Source: Candidatus Thiovulum stygium
Lineage (GTDB): Bacteria; Campylobacterota; Campylobacteria; Campylobacterales; Thiovulaceae
NCBI GenBank assembly: GCA_021582295.1
Contig: CP091137.1
Span: forward strand, 274,970-338,969
Direction: 5' to 3'
Length of the DNA stretch: 64,000 nucleotides
Shown: piece by piece, positions 16,733 to 25,217 of the stretch
Layout: each line of letters begins with the position of its first letter
Numbering within the stretch: position 1 is the first letter of the stretch
Program-made: the position numbers and the translations under genes
Notes under the pieces: model-generated
Seen by the model: the letters and a program-made list of their open reading frames with translations, nothing else
Databases searched by the model: none
Told to the model about the DNA's origin: nothing

Positions 16733-17459
16733 GATAACAGAAATTTTTTCATTTGCTTTTGAAAAGACGAATAAAACTATACGAATGGTTTTCATTCAAA
16801 CTAAAGAATATTTTATAGCAAAAGATATAGCTACTGTTCTTGAATATAAGGATACGGATCAGGCTATTAGACAACATTGCAAAAAAGCAATTAGCTACCC
16901 CGTTAAACAAACGGATCAGATTCGACACTTAAAATTAGTCCCAGAAAGTGATGTTTGGCGACTAATAATTAAATCTACAATGCCAGAAGCTGAAAAAATA
17001 GAAAAGTGGATAATGGAGGAAGTTCTTCCTTCAATTCGTAAAACGGGTTCGTATTCAATTTCACAACAAACTCCAGAAAAATCTCATCAAACCGAAACTT
17101 TAGATCTTGATTTTTATACTCAACAAAGCGAAAAAATTTTTAAATTAGTTCAACTTATAAATTCTCAAAATATTAAAACTTTATATTTTGCTGATAATTT
17201 ATATAAAAAACTAAATCTTCAATCACCTCTCGAACTTCTCAAAATTTATCTCTCAAACTATTATTTTATTCCTACAGAATTAGGTAATTTTATAAATAGT
17301 TCAGCAATCGAAACAAACAAAATTCTCGAAGCTCGAGGTTTGCAAACTAAACAAAATGGAATTTGGATTTTAACTGAAAAAGGTCGCAATTTCGCGATCG
17401 AAGTTCAAAATGGCTCTTTTCTTCAAATTAAATGGAATCTCAAAGCAATTTCTGAATAA
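16731..17459 (+). CDS. Bro-N antirepressor with the shared C-terminal domain
   Basis: An intact 242-aa protein. Bro-N motifs: TIRMVFIQTKEYFIAKDIAT, VLEYKDTDQAIRQHCKK, LVPESDVWRLIIKSTMPEAE, KWIMEEVLPSIRKTGSYS. The N-terminal domain differs strongly from that at 15535 except for the junction LPSIRKTGSYS, where the two become almost identical; the C-terminal domain from LDLDFYTQQSEK on is the common one. The junction marks a plausible recombination point between variable heads and a constant tail. Confidence 0.82.
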   Translation: MITEIFSFAFEKTNKTIRMVFIQTKEYFIAKDIATVLEYKDTDQAIRQHCKKAISYPVKQTDQIRHLKLVPESDVWRLIIKSTMPEAEKIEKWIMEEVLPSIRKTGSYSISQQTPEKSHQTETLDLDFYTQQSEKIFKLVQLINSQNIKTLYFADNLYKKLNLQSPLELLKIYLSNYYFIPTELGNFINSSAIETNKILEARGLQTKQNGIWILTEKGRNFAIEVQNGSFLQIKWNLKAISE

Positions 17460-17478
17460 ACCTTAATTTTATTTTTCA

Positions 17479-17508
17479 ACCTCATCTGAATTTTGATTGC
17501 GATGAGGT
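17479..17508. terminator. Inverted GATGAGGT pair, probable terminator
   Basis: ACCTCATC (17479-17486) and GATGAGGT (17501-17508) form a stem with flanking AA/TT pairs, followed by TTTT, 20 nt after the antirepressor stop. A degenerate pair lies at the same place after the 14394 gene (ACCTCATC at 15150, CGATGAAGTG at 15171). Confidence 0.65.
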
Positions 17509-17575
17509 TTTCAAGACTTTGCCAACTTCATTATTTCGTTTTACTGGATTTAAATTTGCCAACCAGATTTCACCT

Positions 17576-17803
17576 TTATAAGCCATCATTTAAACTATCC
17601 TCTAAAAGCATACTCTCTTTATAATCACTTTTTGCAGTTTGTTTCACAGCTTGAGCAATTCGACTCTTTTTTTGACTTTTAATATTTTCTGCATAAAATT
17701 TAATCGAATCGCGAATAATCTCACTCTTATTCTTTTTTAAATAAAAAGCTAATTCTGTTAATAATATTTCGATATCATTATCTAATCTTGCTGATATTAC
17801 CAT
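17576..17803 (-). CDS. Ribbon-helix-helix antitoxin-like protein
   Basis: The 75-aa product begins MVISARLDNDIEILLTELAF, a typical RHH strand plus first helix, then KKNKSEIIRDSIKFYAENI. It looks like RelB/CopG/ParD-type antitoxins or DNA-binding regulators. The C-terminus (SDYKESMLLEDSLNDGL) would be the toxin-binding arm, but no toxin gene is adjacent; the antirepressor array faces it. Orphan antitoxin is the best reading. Confidence 0.65.
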   Translation of the reverse strand: MVISARLDNDIEILLTELAFYLKKNKSEIIRDSIKFYAENIKSQKKSRIAQAVKQTAKSDYKESMLLEDSLNDGL

Positions 17804-17931
17804 TTTAAACTCATTTTATTTGTAAAATTGTCATACAATTATACAAAAACATCAAAATAGATCAATAAAGTGAAATTCTGATTCTGAAAAGTAACAATTA
17901 AAAAAGTAAAAATGTATTTATAGAAATGTAG

Positions 17932-17952
17932 GGAATGGTTGCTAACCATTCC
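17932..17952. terminator. Hairpin downstream of the pycB operon
   Basis: GGAATGGTT-GCT-AACCATTCC is a perfect 9-bp stem. It lies 22 nt past the end of the small ORF that follows pycB on the minus strand and probably marks the transcript end. Confidence 0.6.
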
Positions 17953-17973
17953 GCAAAAATTAAAAGGAGTTTT

Positions 17974-18099
17974 TTATTTAGTTTCAGTTGTTATTGCGAC
18001 AATAACACCAATGATAGAGGCAATTATTTTAGCTTTTTCATTCTCTGTTTTCTTCTCAAAATTTGAATTTGCAGAGTTAGAATTTATTTTTGATTCCAT
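17974..18099 (-). CDS. Small 41-aa protein downstream of pycB
   Basis: A short open frame begins MESKINSNSANSNFEKKTEN and ends with a hydrophobic stretch IIASIIGVIVAITTETK. It starts 29 nt after pycB on the same strand and ends just before a hairpin, so it is probably the last cistron. By position it could be a tiny membrane or gamma-like partner of the biotin enzyme, but the similarity is too weak to say. Real coding status is plausible, not proven. Confidence 0.45.
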   Translation of the reverse strand: MESKINSNSANSNFEKKTENEKAKIIASIIGVIVAITTETK

Positions 18100-18127
18100 T
18101 TTGAACTACTAATTAAATCAATTAAGT

Positions 18128-19948
18128 TTATCTAATTGTTGCTAAAAGTTGTTCAGTATCGATATCTTGACCCTCTTTAACATTGATATGAACAATCACA
18201 CCATCTCGAGGAGAAACTATATCAATTTCCATTTTCATAGATTCAATAATAATAATTTTTTCATGTTCAAGAACTCTATCACCAGCTTTTTTAAGCACTT
18301 TCCAAACTTTGCCCGGAACTTGAGAAAGAATATGTTCAGTTCCTTCAAAAGATGGTTGAGAAGAATCTGTTTGAATAACAAATCCACTTTCAGCTGAAAT
18401 AATTTCTTTAATATCTATTTGTGCATTAGCACCTTCGACAACTGTTACATTATAACTTTGACCAGCTACATTTACTGTAAATACTCTTGATTTACCTTTT
18501 TTACTCATGCTTTTATCCTCTTTTATTTCTTTAGTTTTTTCATCTGATAATTTTCTAATTTTTAATTCGCCTTCACCTTTTAAGAATTGAATACCTTTCA
18601 TATCACAAGAAGCTGTAATAAATAAATTCTCTTCAGTTGTTTCAAGACCATTTTCTTCAAGCATTTGCCAGAAATGGGCTATAGATTTTTTAGGATCTCG
18701 ATCGGCGATAACTAAAGCTTCATCTGTTGTTGGACTTAATTTAAGTTGCTCTTCAGCTATTTTAATAATTTCTTGATCTGGTTCAACTGGAGTTTTACCG
18801 AAATAACCTAAAACCATTCGACCATAACCGGGAGCTATTTTTTTCCATTTACCGAACATTACATTATTTAGAGCTTGTTGAAAATAAAATTGAGAAACAG
18901 GTGTAACAGAAGTGCCATAGCCACCTCGTCGAACGACATCTTCCATTTCAAGAATAGCTAAAGGAAATTTATCAAGAATATTATTATCTCGCATCATTTG
19001 AGTATTAGCAGTTAATGCTCCACCAGGCATTGGAGAAAATGGAATAAGAGGAGAAACTTGAATAGCTTCAGGCGGAATAAAATAATCTTTTAAACATTCA
19101 TTTAAGACTCGTTCAGATTCAAGAATTTTATATTTATCGAGACCTAAATCGAAATCAGTACCTTTTAGAGCATGAATCATAGTTAAAATATCTGGTTGGC
19201 TTGTTCCACCTGAAACAGGAGATTGAGCTAAATCGATACCATCAACACCAGCTTCGAGAGCAGATAAATATGAGGCAACAGATACACCAGCAGTTTCATG
19301 AGTATGAAGTCTAATATGCATATCACGACCTAATAATTTTCTAGCCATTCGAATAGTTTCACCAATTTTTTTAGGATTTGCAGTTCCAGAAGCATCTTTA
19401 AAAGCAACAGAGTCAAATTGGATACCTGAATCTAAAATAGCTCGAAGAGTTTTTTCATAAAACGGAACATCATGAGCACCTTCACAACCTGGAGGTAAAT
19501 CCATCATCGTAACAACAACTTCATGATTCATGCCATATCGTTTAATAGCTTCAGAAGGAAATCTTAAATTATTTACATCATTAAGTGCATCAAAATTTCT
19601 AATAGTCGAAGCACCATATTTTTTAAATAATCTCATATTTAAATCTATAACTTCACTTGAACCGACATCTAATCCAACATAAGAAACACCTCTTGAAAGA
19701 GTTTGAAGATTAGCATCTGCACCTACTATTTCTTTGAATTTAGACATCATTTTGAATGCATCTTCTCTAAGATAAAAATAGAGAGTTTGGAATCTTGCTC
19801 CACCGCCAAATTCAAAATGAGTTATTCCTGCTTTTCGAGTTGCTTCAACTGCTGGAAAAAAATCATCCATAAGAACTCTACCACCAAAGACAGATTGAAA
19901 ACCATCTCTAAATGTTGTGTCCATGACATCTATATATTTTTTAGCCAA
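18128..19948 (-). CDS. pycB: Pyruvate carboxylase subunit B / oxaloacetate decarboxylase alpha-type, biotin-dependent
   Basis: The carboxyltransferase subunit exchanges CO2 between biotin and pyruvate/oxaloacetate. The 606-aa product opens with the HMG-CoA-lyase-like barrel (MDTTFRDGFQSVFGGR), continues with HIRLHTHETAGVSVASYL, and ends in a biotinyl domain with ESMKMEI, where the Lys carries biotin. In Campylobacterota this protein works with a separate biotin carboxylase as two-subunit pyruvate carboxylase; a sodium-pump role would need beta and gamma subunits, which are not seen. It is transcribed with the 41-aa ORF. Confidence 0.92.
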   Translation of the reverse strand: MAKKYIDVMDTTFRDGFQSVFGGRVLMDDFFPAVEATRKAGITHFEFGGGARFQTLYFYLREDAFKMMSKFKEIVGADANLQTLSRGVSYVGLDVGSSEVIDLNMRLFKKYGASTIRNFDALNDVNNLRFPSEAIKRYGMNHEVVVTMMDLPPGCEGAHDVPFYEKTLRAILDSGIQFDSVAFKDASGTANPKKIGETIRMARKLLGRDMHIRLHTHETAGVSVASYLSALEAGVDGIDLAQSPVSGGTSQPDILTMIHALKGTDFDLGLDKYKILESERVLNECLKDYFIPPEAIQVSPLIPFSPMPGGALTANTQMMRDNNILDKFPLAILEMEDVVRRGGYGTSVTPVSQFYFQQALNNVMFGKWKKIAPGYGRMVLGYFGKTPVEPDQEIIKIAEEQLKLSPTTDEALVIADRDPKKSIAHFWQMLEENGLETTEENLFITASCDMKGIQFLKGEGELKIRKLSDEKTKEIKEDKSMSKKGKSRVFTVNVAGQSYNVTVVEGANAQIDIKEIISAESGFVIQTDSSQPSFEGTEHILSQVPGKVWKVLKKAGDRVLEHEKIIIIESMKMEIDIVSPRDGVIVHINVKEGQDIDTEQLLATIR

Positions 19949-20060
19949 TATTTTGCCTTTCTAAATCTAGTCTATTTTTTATAATTATATCGCTTTTTTC
20001 AATATAGCTTTTATGTAGGTTCAATAATAAAATATAAGAAAAACAATAAACTTATTAAAC

Positions 20061-21077
20061 TTATTTAAGAATTAATAATATATTTGTAGAAAAATCTAAA
20101 TATAAATCATTATCGAAAAGTTTTAAAAAATTTTGAAATTCAATTTTGCTATATTTTACTTTTTCATTTCGAATTTCATTAAATTTATTTTCAAGATTTG
20201 TTTTAGACAAAATTGCAATAAAAAGAGATTCTTCAAAATTTTGATTATTATCGATTACTCCATAAAGTTCTTGTTCAAGAATTTTATTAACAGATATATT
20301 TTTTTGAGAATTTTTTATAAAATAGTTTGAAATAATTTCAAAAACTTCACCTTGCTCATTAATATTAAGTAAAGTTAAAAAACCTGAAATATTTATATCT
20401 AATTTTATATCAAAACTTTCAAGTTCTTTAATAGTTTCTGGAATAAATATTTTAATATTTTGATTATTTAGTTTAAAAAATAGATTTTTAAAATTTGGCA
20501 AAATTTCTGAAACCTCATCACCGCGAATAAAAGTCTCATTGTTTGAAGTAAAAAAATAGAGTTTAGGCAAATTGATATTTTTGCTTTTTGCCAAGATTCC
20601 AAGTTTAGTATTATTTATAAATATATTTTCATGATTTTTATAATTTAATTTATTTAATTTTTCTAAGAAAAGCTCTTCAAAAGATATTTTTCGATATTTA
20701 ATTGCAATAAATTTGCCATTATCAGATCGTTTGACAATTTCAAGATTTTTTAGATCAGCGGAACTATTTTGACGAGAATTTATCTCAAATATTTCAACAG
20801 TTGAATTTGTATCGTTTTTATTAAATTTTTGAATTTTGTGATTTGTTGTTTTAATTTTAATATGAATCTGTTCTGAAATATCGCGGATTGCGGAATCTCG
20901 AGCTTCTCGTTCATTTTCACCGTTACCGTAACCTATAATCTCATCGCTATGTTTTTCGAGATTACCATACCAAACGGGATATTTTATATTTTGAGTTGAA
21001 TTAATCGATGAGGTTGAAATATTATTTTCGCTACAACCAATTAAGAATATAGCTAAATATATATTTTTAAATCTCAT
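20061..21077 (-). CDS. LPP20-like lipoprotein
   Basis: The 338-aa product has a lipoprotein signal (AIFLIGCSENN), then the LPP20-type domain: YPVWYGNLEKHSDEIIGYGN, EREARDSAIRDISEQIHIKI. The remainder is Lys/Asn-rich and unknown (NFKNLFFKLNNQNIKIFIPE). It overlaps the 3' end of the PD-(D/E)XK-like gene by 11 nt and is the last gene of a tightly packed minus-strand set that includes the caspase lipoprotein. It is probably attached to the outer membrane; its exact role is unknown. Confidence 0.72.
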   Translation of the reverse strand: MRFKNIYLAIFLIGCSENNISTSSINSTQNIKYPVWYGNLEKHSDEIIGYGNGENEREARDSAIRDISEQIHIKIKTTNHKIQKFNKNDTNSTVEIFEINSRQNSSADLKNLEIVKRSDNGKFIAIKYRKISFEELFLEKLNKLNYKNHENIFINNTKLGILAKSKNINLPKLYFFTSNNETFIRGDEVSEILPNFKNLFFKLNNQNIKIFIPETIKELESFDIKLDINISGFLTLLNINEQGEVFEIISNYFIKNSQKNISVNKILEQELYGVIDNNQNFEESLFIAILSKTNLENKFNEIRNEKVKYSKIEFQNFLKLFDNDLYLDFSTNILLILK

Positions 21078-21807
21078 TTGTCTTTAATTTTAATTTTTCT
21101 ATAATTTTATGTTTAATAAAAAGTAAATTTTTATAAATATCTTTCAGTTCATCGAAATTTGTAGAGTTAAAAGTTTTGCTAACAAAATATTTATATTTAG
21201 AATCTTCAATTTTTTCAAGAATTACAAAATTCCAATTTTGACCAATAATATAAGCACCTTTTATATTTTTCCACTGATTTAATTCAACTCCAGAAATCAA
21301 TTCAGCAACTAATTGAGGTTCAGGATCAGCGAAATCTCGACTTTTTTTGAATTCTTGAATAAAAAATAGAGGCTTTTTTGCCTGAAAAATTCCGTTTGCA
21401 ACAACAAAATCGGTTGAACCTTTTAAGATAAATTTATCAGTCTCATATTTTAATTGTAATTCGTAAAAATCTCTAAATTCAAGTTCAATAGATTTAAATT
21501 TAATTTTATTCAAAATAGGAGATATTAAATTGATTTTTAACTCCTCTTCGTTATAACTAGAAATAAGATCAATATTTTCGTCAATCAAATTTTTTAAAAA
21601 TATATTATCAGATTCTAATAAATCTAAATTATTATCAAACCAATTTGAAAATTTTGTTTTATCAATTTTTTTATTAATATCAAATAAATTATCTAAATCT
21701 TCAAAACTTATTTTAGAAAAAGAGTAATTTGGAATATTATTGTGTTCTCGTTCGAGAATTGCGATTTTATCTTTAAGTTTCTGAATTTCTAATTCAAAAT
21801 TAGACAT
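21067..21807 (-). CDS. Coiled-coil protein with a PD-(D/E)XK nuclease-like core
   Basis: Residues 1-25 are a short coiled coil (FELEIQKLKDKIAILERE). The C-terminal half has KGSTDFVVA followed about 15 residues later by FFIQEFKKS, which fits the D...ExK catalytic pattern of PD-(D/E)XK enzymes, and ends YKYFVSKTFN. Such proteins occur as restriction-like accessory proteins. It is placed 14 nt after the caspase gene and overlaps the lipoprotein gene, so the three may act together. No signal peptide is present, so it is cytoplasmic, unlike its neighbours. The assignment rests on motif reading only. Confidence 0.55.
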   Translation of the reverse strand: MSNFELEIQKLKDKIAILEREHNNIPNYSFSKISFEDLDNLFDINKKIDKTKFSNWFDNNLDLLESDNIFLKNLIDENIDLISSYNEEELKINLISPILNKIKFKSIELEFRDFYELQLKYETDKFILKGSTDFVVANGIFQAKKPLFFIQEFKKSRDFADPEPQLVAELISGVELNQWKNIKGAYIIGQNWNFVILEKIEDSKYKYFVSKTFNSTNFDELKDIYKNLLFIKHKIIEKLKLKTNEI

Positions 21808-21821
21808 AGATTATCTCTTTT

Positions 21822-23537
21822 TTATAAATTTAAATTTTTGTTTCCATCAATTTCAGGAGTTTGTCGATAACGATCACCTTTTTTACTAGATTCGTCAAGA
21901 ACATTTCGTTGAACACGATTATGAATTGCTTCAATATTTTTTTCGCCAGATAATATATCTTTCATCAAATAGTATGAAAACATTCTATGACCTCGTTTAT
22001 CAAACATATTTGAAAATTCGTTTTTGCCACCTGCTGTAATAACAGCCATTCGTTTTTTATCAAATTCAGTTGAAATATCTCGAGCATAAATTCCAGCGAC
22101 ACCTTTACCTTTAAAAAGAGTTTCATCAGTTTCAGCACCAGTTCGACCAGAAAAACAGCTATCTACAAATGCAATAACTTTATTAGCTTTAGAATCAGTT
22201 AAATTTTTATATATTTCGTCAAGTTGAAGAGCTTTATCATCGGCGACATAATCAACAAATTTATCTTGAGGCAAAATATAGGCTTTACCGTTAGCATTTG
22301 GAACACCATGACCGCTATAATAAAAATAGATAGTATCACCAGTTTTGATATTTTCTTTCATTCTTTTAAGCGAATCTTTTATAGCTGTTGTTGTTGCATC
22401 TGTATCTACGAGCAAATATATATTTCTTTCAGGAACTCCGAGCGAGTGTGAAACAACTTTTTTGAACATTTCGCTACTTCGTTTTGAATATGGAACATAA
22501 TCTGTATCGCGATATTTCTCTACACCAATAATAAATGCCCATTTTGTATAATCAGTTTGAGCTTTTGGTGATGAGGTTAAAATATTTGGTAAATCATCAT
22601 TATATTCAGAATCTATAAATTGACTTTTATCAATTTTATAATCTTTTAAATTTGCACTTTGAATCGTTAGCTGTTTATCGATACCAGAAAAATTAACGGA
22701 ACTATTATTTATAGAAACTTCAATTTTTTCAGCTTTTTTAAATGAATTATCAAAACTGGCAATATGTTCGTTAAGTGAAATATTTTGAAGCGAAATAGTC
22801 GAATTTATAATTTCAAAATTAACTTTTGGCAATAAACTATCTTTATTGTTATATATTTCTTCAGCATTTTTTGGAGAAATTTTAAAAGTTACACTTTTTG
22901 AGTAAGTTGAGTTTTTAGATTTTATATCTGCAAGTAAAATTTCACTATCTGGATTATAATCTTTTGGAATAATTCCAAACTCACCAAAAATATCGCTAAT
23001 TGCATATTGTGTCGCAATTGGGACTATTTTTGCTATAAATTCTTTATTAACTTGATTATTAACTGATTGCAAAATTTTAATAATCTCATTTCTATGTTCA
23101 ACCTTTTTTCTATATTCCTCTTGAATATCTCTAATTTGAGATTCTCTAGCATCAACCACTTTTTGAACTCGTTCGCGAAATTCAACTGTTTTTTCAAATC
23201 TACCTTGTTGAAGCTTTTCAACTGCTGGAAGTTCAGGAGTTACAATCTCTTTTGGAACTTCAGAAATAGCATTAGGATTATATTTTATAAAATAATTTAT
23301 ATGTTCTTGAGTTCTATTTGATAGAGCTTCAAAAGGCTTTTTAGAAAAACCAGCACTTTTTAAATTTGGCTTTTGAGAATATTCAAAAAAAGCATTTTCA
23401 CGATCATTTTTAGCTATTCGATTTTCATCTTGATTTTTTATAAACTTATTTTTAGCTGTTTGACTATTTGAACCTCCACAACCTGAAAAATTAATTAACG
23501 AAGCAACAACTATTGATAAAGAAAATTTTTGACTCAT
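21822..23537 (-). CDS. Caspase-like (peptidase C14) lipoprotein, no variable domain
   Basis: The lipoprotein signal is MSQKFSLSIVVASLINFSGC. A long coiled and unknown N-terminal region follows (RFEKTVEFRERVQKVVDARE), then the caspase domain from about residue 335 (WAFIIGVEKYRDTDYVPYSK) with His in FYYSGHG and Cys in FVDSCFSGRTG. The domain order is reversed relative to the 9350 gene, where the protease comes first. The start at 23537 overlaps the DUF2442 stop as ATGA, so the two are translationally coupled. The C-terminus (RYRQTPEIDGNKNLNL) is typical of bacterial C14 proteins. Confidence 0.87.
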   Translation of the reverse strand: MSQKFSLSIVVASLINFSGCGGSNSQTAKNKFIKNQDENRIAKNDRENAFFEYSQKPNLKSAGFSKKPFEALSNRTQEHINYFIKYNPNAISEVPKEIVTPELPAVEKLQQGRFEKTVEFRERVQKVVDARESQIRDIQEEYRKKVEHRNEIIKILQSVNNQVNKEFIAKIVPIATQYAISDIFGEFGIIPKDYNPDSEILLADIKSKNSTYSKSVTFKISPKNAEEIYNNKDSLLPKVNFEIINSTISLQNISLNEHIASFDNSFKKAEKIEVSINNSSVNFSGIDKQLTIQSANLKDYKIDKSQFIDSEYNDDLPNILTSSPKAQTDYTKWAFIIGVEKYRDTDYVPYSKRSSEMFKKVVSHSLGVPERNIYLLVDTDATTTAIKDSLKRMKENIKTGDTIYFYYSGHGVPNANGKAYILPQDKFVDYVADDKALQLDEIYKNLTDSKANKVIAFVDSCFSGRTGAETDETLFKGKGVAGIYARDISTEFDKKRMAVITAGGKNEFSNMFDKRGHRMFSYYLMKDILSGEKNIEAIHNRVQRNVLDESSKKGDRYRQTPEIDGNKNLNL

Positions 23538-23818
23538 TTTATATAACCCCACTTTTGAAATTTATTTTGTAATTTTAACTCGTTTTGAAAAGCTAAAAAA
23601 TAGAGATATTCAGGAGCTAAATCCAAATCGTCGCTCCAAATTATAGTATAGTTTATTTTAAAATCTTTAAATATATTTATATCTTGTAATTTATGAAAAT
23701 TCTTTAATTGTGTTGAAAAGATAAAATCTTTTAAATCAATAAAACCAATTTTATCATCGCTAAAAACAGTTTTAATTATATATTTTTCGATATAATCTGC
23801 ACTTTTTATATACAACAT
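23534..23818 (-). CDS. DUF2442-like protein
   Basis: A 94-aa protein (KIGFIDLKDFIFSTQLKNF, then IIWSDDLDLAPEYLYFLAF). The pattern of an acidic W..DLDLAPE.LY end fits DUF2442, commonly encoded next to DUF4160, which sits 3 nt upstream here. The pair is often listed as a candidate toxin-antitoxin module; its function is not established. Its last codons (NKFQKWGYIK) and the junction to the next ATG are copied upstream of the DUF4160 gene. Confidence 0.65.
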   Translation of the reverse strand: MLYIKSADYIEKYIIKTVFSDDKIGFIDLKDFIFSTQLKNFHKLQDINIFKDFKINYTIIWSDDLDLAPEYLYFLAFQNELKLQNKFQKWGYIK

Positions 23819-23821
23819 ATT

Positions 23822-24082
23822 TTAAACCAAAGGCTTAATTTTTTTATATTCACCTGTTGTTTGCATACTAAACCAATTGGCTAAAAGCTCATTGTGATTA
23901 TCTTCAGCCCATTCAACAACAAGCCCTAAAACTTTGGATGGCACTTTACCATCTATAACTCCTAAACTATTAATATCGATAGAAGCTTTATGATTGTTAT
24001 ATTCTACATGAAAATGCGGAGGCACATGCTCATTAAAATACATATAAATTTTAATACCTAAAAATCTACTAATTTCTGGCAT
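23822..24082 (-). CDS. DUF4160-like protein
   Basis: The product, 86 aa from the start at 24082, begins MPEISRFLGIKIYMYFNEHV and contains PPHFHVEYNNHKASIDIN, the DUF4160 hallmark, then LVVEWAEDNHNELLANW. It is partnered by DUF2442 downstream. The leader is a duplicate of the 3' end of DUF2442 and can be read in frame through the ATG, so the upstream five codons (MGLYK) are not part of the protein. Confidence 0.75.
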   Translation of the reverse strand: MPEISRFLGIKIYMYFNEHVPPHFHVEYNNHKASIDINSLGVIDGKVPSKVLGLVVEWAEDNHNELLANWFSMQTTGEYKKIKPLV

Positions 24083-24183
24083 TTTATATAACCCCACTTT
24101 TGAAATTTATTTTGTAATTTTAACTCGTTTTTGAGATACCTCATCGTCATTTTCCTGCTACGATACGGGAATCTATTTTGAAG

Positions 24184-24299
24184 TTTTTTGGATATTCGGG
24201 TCAAGCCCGAATATGACGGAGGAGAAAACTGCCCGAATATGACGGAGGATAAAACAGCCCGAACCGTCATTCTCGTGTTTGACACGGGAATCCATTGCA
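24184..24299. repeat. Dispersed palindromic repeats
   Basis: ATATTCGGGTCAAGCCCGAATAT, a shorter GCCCGAATATGACGGAGGA copy, and CGTCATTCTCGTGTTTGACACGGGAATCC are the reverse-orientation relatives of the elements at 11421-11615. They fill the gap between the DUF4160 gene and the variable-domain gene. Nothing else is seen here. Confidence 0.7.
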
Positions 24300-24301
24300 A
24301 T

Positions 24302-24402
24302 TTATTTGTTTCGTTTGCTTTGAGTTTGTTCTTCATATCTAAAAATAAATAAGAACTTTTGGGACAAGCCCGAAAGTTAATAGATAAATAGATAAGAAAA
24401 AC
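24302..24402 (-). repeat. Conserved 3' flank of the variable-domain gene, copy B
   Basis: This is the same downstream segment as after the 11270 and 41256 stops, in reverse orientation, including the hairpin (24354-24378, one mismatch). The preservation of coding end plus flank at three otherwise unrelated sites marks a cassette boundary. Confidence 0.68.
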
Positions 24403-24792
24403 TTATCTTACATAACGATCGAAATCATCATAGCCATGATCGTAGTTGCCGACACATCCACTGCCTAAACACAACAATCTCCATCTTACACAACGAACGA
24501 AACTATTATAGATCTGATAGTTGCCGTTGCCAACCCCATCGTAGAAATTCAAACCCCTTGAAAAGGAAGTATAAGATTCACTTATAAATAAATCAGTTGT
24601 TGTACTTATAGTTGATGACCAATACCAATCTTTTTGCATATTTCTAAATTCTCTTTTGTGTTGATAAGCAATCCACAACTCTTCAATTGTTGGGAGTCTC
24701 CAATCAGAAAAACCTGCAAAATTAAGATCTTCACAATAAGACATAGCATTGTCCCAATTCATCTGTTTTGGTAAGTCAGCATCTTGAAACAT
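24403..24792 (-). CDS. Lcl_C/DUF1566-type variable domain with two tandem variable regions (gene 3' part)
   Basis: It starts within MFQDADLPKQMNWDNAMSYC and has GFSDWRLPTIEELWIAYQHK and KDWYWSSTIST. The first variable end reads SFVRCVR, but instead of stopping it continues W-R-L and a second variable unit ending DDFDRYVR. It is the 3' part of the gene starting at 25217; the joining frame is broken at a run of four T (24891-24894, four A on the coding strand). The extra repeat could give two ligand-binding surfaces or be a by-product of retrohoming. Confidence 0.78.
   Translation of the reverse strand: MFQDADLPKQMNWDNAMSYCEDLNFAGFSDWRLPTIEELWIAYQHKREFRNMQKDWYWSSTISTTTDLFISESYTSFSRGLNFYDGVGNGNYQIYNSFVRCVRWRLLCLGSGCVGNYDHGYDDFDRYVR
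24442..24474 (-). other. Putative DGR variable region, copy B2 (second tandem unit)
   Basis: Eleven codons align with codons 5-15 of the other copies. Of the 17 columns that are invariant in the other three copies, 16 are unchanged here (the exception is TTA for TTC), while the adenine columns vary freely (for example GTC where others have GAC or GGC). Confidence 0.7.
24520..24564 (-). other. Putative DGR variable region, copy B1
   Basis: The 45-nt counterpart of 11184-11228 and 41170-41214. It keeps AAC at codons 13 and 15 where the other copies have GGC, which points to adenines in the template at those sites. Confidence 0.78.
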
Positions 24793-24875
24793 TAGGTTAC
24801 CAATTGTTATAGTTTTAGAAGCTATTTCTATTTCTCTTTTTTCTCTTGCTAATTGTTCTTCAGCTTTTTCTCTTG

Positions 24876-25217
24876 CTAATTGTTCTTCAGTTTTCTTGCT
24901 AATTGTTCGGCAAGTTTTATTTTTGGGGTTAATTTAAATTCTGGAATATTTGCAATTTGGGTTGCACTTAAACTAGCAATAAAACTTAAATAATCTTTAT
25001 AATCTATATATTCTATTAGATTTTCTCGTTTTTCAGGAGAATATTTTTTCTCAATATAAACTCCATAAGCTTCAAGCTCAAAATAGCTGTAAGCTTCATT
25101 TTTTCCAACAAAAACTCCATTTTTGATAAATATGGGATCGTGATTTGAAACATTATAATCTGCTTTTAAATTTATAGATAAAAATATTATAATTAATATA
25201 TAGATAGGTTTAATCAT
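24876..25217 (-). CDS. Exported N-terminal part of the variable-domain gene
   Basis: The product opens with a signal peptide (MIKPIYILIIIFLSINLKAD) and a domain of unknown type (PIFIKNGVFVGKNEAYSYFE, ATQIANIPEF). It stops at LARKLKNN, but one base later in the other frame the sequence continues as a repeated helix EEQLAREKAEEQLAREK, then ITIGNLMFQDADLPK into the variable domain. The intact product (24403-25217) would be about 270 aa: signal, unknown domain, charged helix, lectin-like domain. Upstream of the start is a degenerate copy of the DUF2442 3' end. Confidence 0.7.
   Translation of the reverse strand: MIKPIYILIIIFLSINLKADYNVSNHDPIFIKNGVFVGKNEAYSYFELEAYGVYIEKKYSPEKRENLIEYIDYKDYLSFIASLSATQIANIPEFKLTPKIKLAEQLARKLKNN

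Noticed and set aside
11660-17459. Prophage
   Set aside because: There is no integrase, terminase, capsid, tail or lysis gene; only regulatory cassettes are present.
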